From: Treponema sp.
GTDB lineage: Bacteria; Spirochaetota; Spirochaetia; Treponematales; Treponemataceae
Assembly (NCBI GenBank): GCA_017940005.1
Contig: JAGAZO010000008.1
Coordinates: 1 to 64,000 of the forward strand
Reading direction: 5' to 3'
DNA: 64,000 nt
The translations under genes and the position numbers were made by a program. The number at the start of each line of letters is the position of its first letter. Position 1 is the stretch's first letter. The notes under the pieces are model-generated. The model was not told the DNA's origin. It was given only the letters and a program-made list of their open reading frames with translations, and searched no databases. Shown one piece after another: positions 43,085 through 50,569 of this stretch.

Positions 43085-43136
43085 AGACCTGTTCGATAAC
43101 TTCGTTATTAAACAGGTTTAATGATGTGCAGTGTTT

Positions 43137-43222
43137 GCCGGGATGGTGGAATAGGTAGACACAAGGGACTTAAAATCCCTCGGCAGTAAAACGCCGTGCC
43201 GGTTCGACCCCGGTTCCCGGCA
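43137..43222 (+). tRNA. tRNA-Leu (anticodon TAA)
   Basis: 86 bases. The acceptor arm GCCGGGA pairs with TCCCGGC, with discriminator A at 43222. The anticodon stem AGGGA/TCCCT encloses CTTAAAA, giving anticodon TAA, which reads UUA. The long variable arm (CGGCAGTAAAACGCCG) is typical of a leucine class II tRNA. The T-arm has GGTTCGACCC. The 3' CCA is not encoded. It stands alone with its own promoter. Confidence 0.97.
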
Positions 43223-43302
43223 TATGTTCTTGACGGGCATGTTCTGATATGCGCTGCATAACAGCGTGTGCGTTTTTTAGCATTACACGATATTTGCGAC
43301 AT

Positions 43303-44166
43303 ATGGCTTTTTCAGACACTCATTTTCATTTTAGCATGATGTGTGGGCGCACAGGCACAGACGGCTCGGAAATCATTTCGCGCATGGCGGAGCGCAACTG
43401 CTTTTTTGCGCTCGACATAGGCACAGAGCATGATGATTTGCCGCGACGCAGGGAAACAGTTGAAAACGCGCTTTCGCATGTTGCGCCTGAGTTGCGCGCA
43501 CAATCCCGCGCCATGATGCATTACAGCGCAGGGCTGTGGCCGTCTCCTGAAGCTATCATCAACCGCGCGTCGTATATCGCTTCGCTTGAGGGCTGCATTG
43601 CTCGTTTTCCTGAAAAGGTTGTCGCAATAGGCGAAGGCGGCATAGACCATCACTGGAATCCATCGGGCGAGGACGGAAGAAGCGAGCGCGATTTTGACAG
43701 CGACATGTACAATGGCGAGCGCGAGCTTTTTGAAATGCAGCTTGCGTTGGCAAAGCGGCTGCAGCTCCCGATGATTGTGCACAGCCGCGACGGTTTTCAG
43801 GACACGCTCGACTGCATTAAAAACGCGCAATATGACAACGGCATTATCCACTGCTATTCATATGGCCTTGAGGAAGCGAAAAAATTTTTGGAGCGCGGCT
43901 GGCATATCAGCTTTTCGGGAGCTGTCACGTACACAAAGCGCACAAAATTTGAAGCGATGAAAGCGCTCGTGCAGTATGTTCCCGATGACAGAATTCTGTG
44001 CGAGACAGATGCGCCGTATCTTGCGCCTGTGCCGCATCGCGGCGAAGTGAATACGCCTGTGTACGTTGAGCACGTGTATGACTATGTCGCTTCTCTGCGC
44101 GGCGTGAGCGTGGAAGCATTGTGCGAGCGAGTGGACGGCAACTGCAAAAAATTGTTCGGCGTGTAA
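43303..44166 (+). CDS. TatD-family metal-dependent DNase
   Basis: 287 residues. Metal ligands are visible in order: SDTHFHF (His-x-His), the glutamate in VAIGEGGIDHHW, MIVHSRDGFQDTL, IIHCYSYG and LCETDAPYLAPVPHRG. TatD proteins are Mg-dependent 3'-5' nucleases involved in DNA repair and decay; some have peptidyl-tRNA related activity. ATG 43303 (AFSDTHFHF) gives the family start; upstream codons to 43249 have no support. It lies about 80 bases behind tRNA-Leu and may use the same promoter region. Length and motifs are complete. Confidence 0.94.
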   Translation: MAFSDTHFHFSMMCGRTGTDGSEIISRMAERNCFFALDIGTEHDDLPRRRETVENALSHVAPELRAQSRAMMHYSAGLWPSPEAIINRASYIASLEGCIARFPEKVVAIGEGGIDHHWNPSGEDGRSERDFDSDMYNGERELFEMQLALAKRLQLPMIVHSRDGFQDTLDCIKNAQYDNGIIHCYSYGLEEAKKFLERGWHISFSGAVTYTKRTKFEAMKALVQYVPDDRILCETDAPYLAPVPHRGEVNTPVYVEHVYDYVASLRGVSVEALCERVDGNCKKLFGV

Positions 44167-44280
44167 ACGAGATGAGCACGCAGCTGCGCTTGTCTCATGT
44201 GCACGCTTATGCATCTGCGCTGTGCAACAGGCTTGTATGACTGCACCATGCACTTGTATTGGGCAATGTTGCTCGCCTGC

Positions 44281-46065
44281 TCACGTATCTGCCTGTTCAA
44301 GCATTTTTCGCTCCCATGCAATGAGCGCTTTTTCTTCTTCGCGCGCGCGTTTGTCGTTGCCCTGCACATCGCACATGATTCTAAAGACAGGCTCTGTCTT
44401 CGAGCCTCTCATCCACATGAATGCGCACGGCGTTTTGCCCTTATCAAAAAAGATGAGCTTCAATCCGCCGCTGCCGCTCTTTGAAAAATCAGGTGCGCCG
44501 CGCATCTCTGTTGTGCCGTTTGTTAGGACTGCTTCATACGACGCGATGCCGTATTTTTTTTCAAGCTCTTTGCGTTTTGCGCCCCATTCCTTTTCAAAAA
44601 TCGCTTGAAATTTTTGTTTGAGCGCGGCGTGATCGCTCGTCGTTATGCGCAGCATCGCTTCGGGGTCTGCAACGCCTGTTGTTGTCCAGCGCGGCAGCGA
44701 GTCGAGGATGTCTGTGAGCGTAAAGTCGTCGTTATAGTGCTGATGCGATTTTTCGCACCACGTTTTGTACAAACCGTCTATCTTTAATAATTTAATAATT
44801 GCAAAAATTGTGCTCATCGGGTCGCGCACGGCAGACGGGTAGGTGATGTTTCCGCCGTTGCTGCCTTCGCCGCAGATGCGCACTGTGTATCCTTGCGCAC
44901 GCGCTGCGTTTGCCGCGTTTACTACATTTGCCTCGCCCACTTCCGCGCGAAATACGCGCGCGTTGAATGCTGCCGCAATTTCGTCAATGCGCATCGATGT
45001 GGGACCGTTCACTGCGACTGCTCCTTTGTACGACGAATCGCCCGCATGAAGCATGTGCGCATATGAAAGCTCTGCGAGCACGGAAAGCGCGAATACTTCC
45101 TGCGCGCCGAGCATGTCCGCGCGTTTTTGCGTTTCGTTCCAGAATACGATGTTGCCTCTGTCTCCGTCGCAGTCGGGCATGTAGCCGAGCAGCGCGTCTG
45201 CGTGGCCTGCGTTTTGCAGCCGTTCAAGCTCGCGCGCGCACCAATCGAGATTTTTTCCTTCTGGAATGATTTCGTGCGCAATCTGTCCTGGCTTGTCGTG
45301 CATCGCATAAAAAGCAATGTTTTGAGCGGCAAAAAAATCTCTATCGATTGAGCAGGTGCGCGCGCTTCCGTTCATGTCGCACACAATGCCGAGCCGCTTT
45401 GATGCGCTATCGTTTTTTGACGGACGCATTTTTTCAAACAGCGATTCCTGCTCGCCCGCGACGCTTGTGCCGGTAATCACGTTTCGTATGAACGAGTTGT
45501 ATGCGGCAAGCGCCTCTCTTTTGCAGCCGTCAGATTCTTTATACACCCACTCTGCATCGTGCTGTGGGCATGAAGAGAGCAATGCTTCTGCGTTTTGCAT
45601 TGCGTTCGGCGATGTGCATTTCTTTTTGAAAGCGTCAATCAGCGGAGCGCACTCGTCAGCGTCGAGCACGCCGCCGTCGTTCAAGCCGAACTTTATGCCG
45701 TTGTGTCCCACGGGATTGTGGCTTGCAGAGATATAGATGAACGCGTCGAACTTTCGCGCATATGCCATAATTTCAGGCGCGGCGGCAATGCCCACATAGC
45801 GCACGATTATTTTTTTTGCGAGCAGCGTGCGGAGCACTGCGGAAGCGATTGCAGGTCCCGTCGGCCGCGTGTCAGTGCCGCATACAATCACTGGCGTTTC
45901 TTCGTTCGTTTTTTCGCGCACGTAATCTGCAAAGACATCTGCCGCAATGACTGCGAGCGTCGTGTTTTCCGCGCCTATTTCAGGCGTGCTGTCCTGTTCA
46001 TCGCGCGACTGTGCAAAAACTTTGCGCCAGCCCGACGCGGAAAGAATCATGTTGTGTTCAACCAT
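44281..46065 (-). CDS. Phosphoglucomutase/phosphomannomutase family protein
   Basis: 594 residues, about 130 longer than most bacterial members. The phosphoserine loop is ISASHNPVGHNGIKF, the metal-binding loop DCDGDRGN (normally DGDGDR), the sugar-binding loop GEGSNGGNI, and the phosphate-binding loop near MRGSKTEPVFRI. The order and spacing fit the four-domain alpha-D-phosphohexomutase fold. The substrate could be glucose, mannose or glucosamine phosphates; it cannot be distinguished here. ATG 46065 is chosen because TAAAAT lies seven bases upstream and no ribosome binding site is present; 46050 (MILSAS) is an alternative. It follows the TetR gene by 77 bases on the same strand. Confidence 0.9.
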   Translation of the reverse strand: MVEHNMILSASGWRKVFAQSRDEQDSTPEIGAENTTLAVIAADVFADYVREKTNEETPVIVCGTDTRPTGPAIASAVLRTLLAKKIIVRYVGIAAAPEIMAYARKFDAFIYISASHNPVGHNGIKFGLNDGGVLDADECAPLIDAFKKKCTSPNAMQNAEALLSSCPQHDAEWVYKESDGCKREALAAYNSFIRNVITGTSVAGEQESLFEKMRPSKNDSASKRLGIVCDMNGSARTCSIDRDFFAAQNIAFYAMHDKPGQIAHEIIPEGKNLDWCARELERLQNAGHADALLGYMPDCDGDRGNIVFWNETQKRADMLGAQEVFALSVLAELSYAHMLHAGDSSYKGAVAVNGPTSMRIDEIAAAFNARVFRAEVGEANVVNAANAARAQGYTVRICGEGSNGGNITYPSAVRDPMSTIFAIIKLLKIDGLYKTWCEKSHQHYNDDFTLTDILDSLPRWTTTGVADPEAMLRITTSDHAALKQKFQAIFEKEWGAKRKELEKKYGIASYEAVLTNGTTEMRGAPDFSKSGSGGLKLIFFDKGKTPCAFMWMRGSKTEPVFRIMCDVQGNDKRAREEEKALIAWERKMLEQADT

Positions 46066-46142
46066 ATGTATTATTTTATCATGAAATTGCTGAAAAGAAA
46101 ACACAGCACAAGCTGTCATCTCCGCGCGCATTGAAAGAACTG

Positions 46143-46715
46143 CTATGAAGCTTCTGACAATATTTTTTTCACAAAATCTTCTGTTTCTTTGATAAATGCT
46201 GTTGTGTTGATGCTGGTATTGCCGATGAGCTTATGTATGGTAATGCCGTCCGCAAGCATAAGGAGCAGCCACGCAAGATAATCGGAAGATACAGCATCAG
46301 TGCGCTCTGCAATTTTTTCCGAAATTTCATGTTCAAATTTTTTATATCTGTTGAGCAGTTTTTTTCGTATGATTTTATTGCCGGAGATGGCATCATGAAT
46401 GAACTGTATGCGCATGTCATTTCCTGTTGTGTCGCGCTCGATGATGTATTTTATGAGGCGGGGCAAAGATGTGTCTTTCGATGCATCGTTTGTCCAGCTG
46501 ATGAGGTTCTGCCACTGCGTTTCAAGATATATATCCATTACGGCGAATAGAATATCTTCTTTGTTTTTATAGTAATAATAAATAGTGCCTTTTGATACTT
46601 TTGCTGTCTGTGCGATTTCTGCAAGCGAGATTTCTGCAATTGATTTTTCTTTAAGTAACTTTGCAGTTGCATCGAGGATGAGCTTGCTTACATTGTCGTT
46701 TCGCGGCGCAGCCAT
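46143..46715 (-). CDS. TetR-family transcriptional regulator
   Basis: 190 residues. The N-terminal helix-turn-helix is typical: ILDATAKLLKEKSIAEISLA, then IAQTAKVSKGTIYYYYKNKEDIL. The C-terminal ligand-binding half is helical and hydrophobic. ATG 46715 follows CAGGA, five bases after the neuB stop, so it is co-transcribed with neuB and probably translated with it. The regulated genes are unknown; neuB itself or the phosphohexomutase downstream are candidates by position only. An upstream in-frame ATG at 46760 lies inside neuB and is not preferred. Confidence 0.93.
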   Translation of the reverse strand: MAAPRNDNVSKLILDATAKLLKEKSIAEISLAEIAQTAKVSKGTIYYYYKNKEDILFAVMDIYLETQWQNLISWTNDASKDTSLPRLIKYIIERDTTGNDMRIQFIHDAISGNKIIRKKLLNRYKKFEHEISEKIAERTDAVSSDYLAWLLLMLADGITIHKLIGNTSINTTAFIKETEDFVKKILSEAS

Positions 46716-46720
46716 AATTG

Positions 46721-47851
46721 TTATCCTGCTGGGTATTGTTTTTGCACAATATCTTCCCACCGCACGCCAGCGCCTGCCTGCACATCGCGGGCAAGACGGG
46801 TATTCAGCGTTGTTTCAAAATATTCTGGCGAAATGCCTGGCGTAAGTATTTTTTCAGTGCGCAGGATTGCGATGTCCCATTCAGTGATTGTTTCGCCTGC
46901 TTTCATTTCGCGCATGAAGTGGAGCGAGCGATTTGTCCTGCCGTAGTTTTCGCGCTCTGATGTTGCAAGCGTCTTTATGCCCGTGCCCAAAACGTCCGCC
47001 ACTTTTTTTCTGCCGTATTGCGCGCGCAGCTCTTTTAATATGTGTGCAGCTCCGCGTTTTTTCCCGTAGCGCGCCATGCTTGCCTCGCATTGATGAAGCG
47101 CGTGCACCATGTGCGCGAACTGCTCGCCGTCAAGCGCAACTGCATCGTCAAGCCCATCAGTTTCTTTGCTCAACGTGATATGCTTTTCTGTCGTTACGCT
47201 GCCGCAGGCTGCGGCGCATGCAGGGACGAGCACTGGGTCGAGCGAGTGGTCGCTTATGCCGCACGGCACGCCGAAAATGTCATGCAGCGTCTGGACGAGG
47301 CGCACATTGTATTCGCGTTCTGGGGCAGGGTAGCTTGTGATGCAGTGAAGCAGTGTTACGTTTTCTTTTCCGAGCATGTCGAGCGCGTTTTCTATGTCTC
47401 GCAGCTTTGAAACGCCGCTTGAAATGATGACGGGAAGCGGTTCGTGTCCGAGCGCTTTTTGTACTGTGCGGTAATCTGCGAGCGCTCTTAAAAGCGGAAA
47501 GTGGTTCAGTTCAGGCGAGGCAATTTTTATCGCGTCGGGACGAATCGCAATGAGCTCGCGCAAACTCCGCAGCCCGAACGGCGAGCACACAAATTGCAGC
47601 TCCTTTTTGTGCGCGTATGCAAGCGCGTCTGCAAAAAAATCTGGTGCAACTTCAAGCTGTTTGAATCTGTCGTACAGGCGTATGCTGCCGCAGGGCAAAT
47701 CGACTGTTCCTGTGTCAGGATGCAGCAGTTCGTCTGCGTACACCCACTGAAATTTCACTGCGTCTGCTCCTGCGCTTGCAGCCGCGTCTATCAACTGTTT
47801 TGCTTTTTTTAAAGAAGCTGAATGTGCAGTTCCTATTTCTGCAATAATCAT
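46721..47851 (-). CDS. neuB: NeuB-family sialic-acid-like synthase
   Basis: 376 residues. The TIM-barrel part has FQWVYADELLHPDTG, QFVCSPFGLRSL, DAIKIASPELNHFPLL, VIISSGVSKLRDIENAL, LLHCITSYPAPEREYN and GISDHSLD, all family hallmarks of enzymes that condense PEP with a hexosamine derivative. The C-terminal SAF domain (RSLHFMREMKAGETITEWDI) is present. The product could be N-acetylneuraminic, legionaminic or pseudaminic acid; no neuA or epimerase genes are nearby to decide. ATG 47851 is chosen because TATACT lies six bases upstream and the protein then starts IIAEIGTAHS. It heads an operon with the TetR gene. Confidence 0.92.
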   Translation of the reverse strand: MIIAEIGTAHSASLKKAKQLIDAAASAGADAVKFQWVYADELLHPDTGTVDLPCGSIRLYDRFKQLEVAPDFFADALAYAHKKELQFVCSPFGLRSLRELIAIRPDAIKIASPELNHFPLLRALADYRTVQKALGHEPLPVIISSGVSKLRDIENALDMLGKENVTLLHCITSYPAPEREYNVRLVQTLHDIFGVPCGISDHSLDPVLVPACAAACGSVTTEKHITLSKETDGLDDAVALDGEQFAHMVHALHQCEASMARYGKKRGAAHILKELRAQYGRKKVADVLGTGIKTLATSERENYGRTNRSLHFMREMKAGETITEWDIAILRTEKILTPGISPEYFETTLNTRLARDVQAGAGVRWEDIVQKQYPAG

Positions 47852-47857
47852 GTGTGC

Positions 47858-47886
47858 AGTATAGCAGAAATTGCGCTGTTCGTCAG
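47858..47886 (-). promoter_or_regulatory. Promoter of neuB, nearly leaderless
   Basis: On the minus strand CTGACG (47886-47881), a 17-base spacer and TATACT (47863-47858), six bases before the ATG at 47851. Confidence 0.55.
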
Positions 47887-47967
47887 TAACTGAGGGACAT
47901 ACTTCGGTCACTCCTCACTGTCTCCGTTGTCCACGTACACAGCAGAGTACATATATTTTTATGCGAA

Positions 47968-48100
47968 ACGCCCAGCCCGCGCTGGAGTGGCGGCGAGCGA
48001 AACGAGCCGGTCACCGCAGGCAAGCCACGAGGCTTGATGAGGAGACTGGAGCGAAAGCGGAACCACGCAAGCACGGCTATTCATACAGTTTGCTCTGAGA
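47968..48100. repeat. Dispersed-repeat family 1, copy C
   Basis: CGCCCAGCCCGCGC (47969-47982) and AAGCACGGCTATTC (48069-48082) match the outer motifs of copies A and B; the interior is longer. No gene lies in 47887-48138. Confidence 0.45.
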
Positions 48101-48139
48101 AAACTAAAATTGCTCCCTGACGTTTGCAATGTGAATGCA

Positions 48140-48169
48140 TTGACACATGTTGCTGCAATGTGATATACT
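48140..48169 (+). promoter_or_regulatory. Promoter of yebC
   Basis: TTGACA (48140-48145), an 18-base spacer and TATACT (48164-48169). A 14-base perfect palindrome TGCGGTATACCGCA (48197-48210) lies in the leader and could be an operator. Confidence 0.65.
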
Positions 48170-48238
48170 ATTCTCCTCTCATACATATAACTGTAGTGCG
48201 GTATACCGCAGTATTTTAGACGATAGCAGGAGAAGCCC

Positions 48239-48985
48239 ATGTCTGGACACAGCAAATGGTCAACTATTAAACACGCAAAAGGAATTGCTGACGCAAAGCG
48301 CGGTCAGATGTTCACAAAATTTATCAAAGAGATTTCAATCGCGGCACGCATGGGCGGCGGCGACCCTGCTTCTAATCCGCGTCTCCGCACTGCAATCCTC
48401 AAAGCGCGCGCGTCGAGCATGCCCAAAGACAACATTGAGCGTGCAATCAAAAAAGGCACTGGGGAAGACGGCGGCAAAGATTACGAGGAGCTCGTTTACG
48501 AAGGATACGGTCCGGGCGGCGTTGCAGTGCTCGTCGAAGTGCTCACCGACAACAAAAATCGCGCGGCGGCAGATGTGCGCAACTTGTTTGACAAAAACGG
48601 CGGCAAACTCGGCGTCTCTGGCTCTGTCTCGCGCATGTTTTCGCGCAAAGGCACAATTGCATATGACGCGGAAAAAGCGTCCGAAGATGTTGTCATGGAA
48701 ACCGGGCTTGACGCGGGTGCGGAGGACATCGTGAACGAAGACGGCGTCATCACTGTGACGACAGACCCCGCAGACTTTGACAAAGTGCTCGAGGCGCTTC
48801 AGGAAAAAGGGCTCGAATCGCTTTCTGCTGAAGTGGCTATGGTTCCTGAATCTACAACGCAAGTAGACGCTGCCACTGCCGAAAAAGTGCAGAAGCTCAT
48901 CGACAAGCTTGAAGAAAACGACGACGTGCAGAACGTGTACACGAACGTCGAGTATCCCGAAGACTTTGCTCCTGCCGGCGCATAA
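48239..48985 (+). CDS. YebC/PmpR-family regulatory protein
   Basis: 248 residues. The N-terminus GHSKWSTIKHAKGIADAKRG and the block LRTAILKARASSMPKDNIERAI are diagnostic. Members were long annotated as transcription regulators; recent work also links the family to translation of proline stretches. The length is standard. ATG 48239 follows CAGGAG. In many genomes yebC precedes ruvC; here the next gene is a sugar-type ABC ATPase 320 bases away, so that link is broken. A palindrome in the leader suggests local control. Confidence 0.95.
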   Translation: MSGHSKWSTIKHAKGIADAKRGQMFTKFIKEISIAARMGGGDPASNPRLRTAILKARASSMPKDNIERAIKKGTGEDGGKDYEELVYEGYGPGGVAVLVEVLTDNKNRAAADVRNLFDKNGGKLGVSGSVSRMFSRKGTIAYDAEKASEDVVMETGLDAGAEDIVNEDGVITVTTDPADFDKVLEALQEKGLESLSAEVAMVPESTTQVDAATAEKVQKLIDKLEENDDVQNVYTNVEYPEDFAPAGA

Positions 48986-49244
48986 GTTTTTACTGATTAT
49001 TATATTCGTTGTTGCAGTGAGCTGTCACATACGCTCATTGACGAAATGAGTATTGATGCTCTCTGTGGTAGCTTTGCAAGCGTACTATTGGTAATTCATT
49101 CTCCTTGAACAATTTTGCATGCAGTTTGCTGTGCAACCAACCATCATGTACTGCATATAGCTGAAAAATATCGCTGTTCTCATTCATGCTCATGTGACGT
49201 ATTGTGGAGGACGTTGCATGAGCAGTGTAGCGCGCATATAACAT
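48986..49244. other. Gene-free spacer
   Basis: I see no supported gene. A minus-strand frame at 49035-49256 has no family features or ribosome binding site. TGCATGCAGTTTGCTGTGCA near 49117-49136 echoes the CAGTTTG element in other spacers. Confidence 0.4.
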
Positions 49245-49273
49245 TTGACAGTGCACTGTTTATGACTTATACT
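49245..49273 (+). promoter_or_regulatory. Promoter of the UgpC/MalK-type gene
   Basis: TTGACA (49245-49250), a 17-base spacer and TATACT (49268-49273): a near-perfect promoter. The leader to ATG 49308 is about 28 bases and holds GGGAGG. Confidence 0.8.
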
Positions 49274-49307
49274 GATACGTATAAGATAACCCCACGGGAG
49301 GCCACAT

Positions 49308-50429
49308 ATGGCAAAAGTAGAACTTAAAGGTGTTGGCAAAGTGTATGAAGGTATGACGCGTGCTGTGACAGATGCCAACATCACTGTAGAAGACAAGGAG
49401 TTTTGTGTATTTGTCGGTCCATCAGGTTGTGGAAAATCGACGACGCTCCGCATGATTGCCGGTCTTGAAGACATCACTGAAGGCAAGCTGTACATTGACG
49501 GCGTAGAGATGAACGACGTGCCGCCAAAAGACCGCGACATCGCTATGGTGTTTCAGAACTACGCGCTGTACCCGCACATGACAGTGTACGACAACATGGC
49601 GTTTGGTCTTAAAATTCGCAAAATGGATAAAGCGGAAATTGACAGGCGCGTTAAAGATGCGGCAAAGCAGCTCGACTTGACGCAGTACCTCAACCGTAAG
49701 CCGAAAGCGCTTTCAGGCGGTCAGCGGCAGCGCGTTGCAGTTGGCCGTGCGATTGTACGCAATCCAAAAGTATTTCTCTTTGACGAGCCGCTTTCAAACC
49801 TTGACGCAAAGCTCCGCGTCACGATGCGCTCGGAGCTTGCCTCGCTGCACCAGCGTCTTCAAGCGACGATGATTTACGTTACGCACGACCAGATTGAAGC
49901 TATGACGCTCGGTACAAAAATTGTCGTTATGAAAGATGGCTTTATTCAGCAAATCGGTGTGCCGCTCTATCTTTACAACAATCCAATTAATAAATTTGTT
50001 GCAGGATTTATCGGCACACCTCCGATGAATTTCATGACAGTAAAAGTATTGGAAAAAGGCGGCACGATTGTATGCGACGAAGGCTCGTTTGAAGTTGTAG
50101 TTACTGACGCGCAAGCAAAAGAACTTAAAGCATATGTAGGTAAAGAAGTCTCATTTGGCATTCGACCCGAAGATGTGAGCTATGTGGAAACGCCTGCCGC
50201 CGCAAACAATATGCAGGTAAAAATCACCAACAAAGAGCCGCTCGGCGCAGAGACGCATCTGTATCTTGTCACAAACAAAGGGCAGAACATTATCGTGCGG
50301 ACTTCCGCTATAGGTGAATTCCGACTTGGTGATACAATCAACTTTGTGCCGAACATGGAAAAAGCAAAATTCTTTTCGCTTGACAATGATGAGCTCAATA
50401 TTTGCGACAAAGTAGAAAAAAAATGGTAA
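49308..50429 (+). CDS. ABC transporter ATPase of the UgpC/MalK/MsmK type
   Basis: 373 residues. Walker A GPSGCGKSTT, Q-loop MVFQNYALYPHMT, signature ALSGGQRQRVAVGRAI, Walker B VFLFDEPLSNLDAKLR and the H-loop YVTHDQIEAMTL are complete. The C-terminal third is the TOBE/MalK regulatory domain (VSFGIRPEDV). No permeases or binding protein lie near, so it is probably a shared energiser for several sugar or glycerol-phosphate importers, as MsmK is in Gram-positives; this is inference. It has its own strong promoter and terminator. Confidence 0.95.
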   Translation: MAKVELKGVGKVYEGMTRAVTDANITVEDKEFCVFVGPSGCGKSTTLRMIAGLEDITEGKLYIDGVEMNDVPPKDRDIAMVFQNYALYPHMTVYDNMAFGLKIRKMDKAEIDRRVKDAAKQLDLTQYLNRKPKALSGGQRQRVAVGRAIVRNPKVFLFDEPLSNLDAKLRVTMRSELASLHQRLQATMIYVTHDQIEAMTLGTKIVVMKDGFIQQIGVPLYLYNNPINKFVAGFIGTPPMNFMTVKVLEKGGTIVCDEGSFEVVVTDAQAKELKAYVGKEVSFGIRPEDVSYVETPAAANNMQVKITNKEPLGAETHLYLVTNKGQNIIVRTSAIGEFRLGDTINFVPNMEKAKFFSLDNDELNICDKVEKKW

Positions 50430-50450
50430 AGCGATTTTGACTTTTGCGAG

Positions 50451-50480
50451 CCCGCCGTAAAATACCGGCGGGTTTTATGT
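50451..50480 (+). terminator. Intrinsic terminator of the UgpC/MalK-type gene
   Basis: CCCGCCG (50451-50457) pairs with CGGCGGG (50466-50472) around an eight-base loop, followed by TTTTATGTTT. It lies 22 bases after the stop codon. Confidence 0.85.
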
Positions 50481-50534
50481 TTGCATTTACAAATGGGCAT
50501 TCTTGAAAAACATCCCTTCGGCGATTTTTCGAGG

Positions 50535-50563
50535 TTCCCTAATATGCTTTTTTTCGCTATATT
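50535..50563 (+). promoter_or_regulatory. Probable leaderless promoter of the RNB gene
   Basis: A weak TTCCCT (50535-50540), a 17-base spacer and TATATT (50558-50563), six bases before the ATG at 50570. No Shine-Dalgarno is present. Confidence 0.5.
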
Positions 50564-50569
50564 CTTACT

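Noticed and set aside
49035-49256. Possible 73-residue protein on the minus strand
   Set aside because: No ribosome binding site or family signature, and it extends into the promoter region of the UgpC/MalK-type gene.
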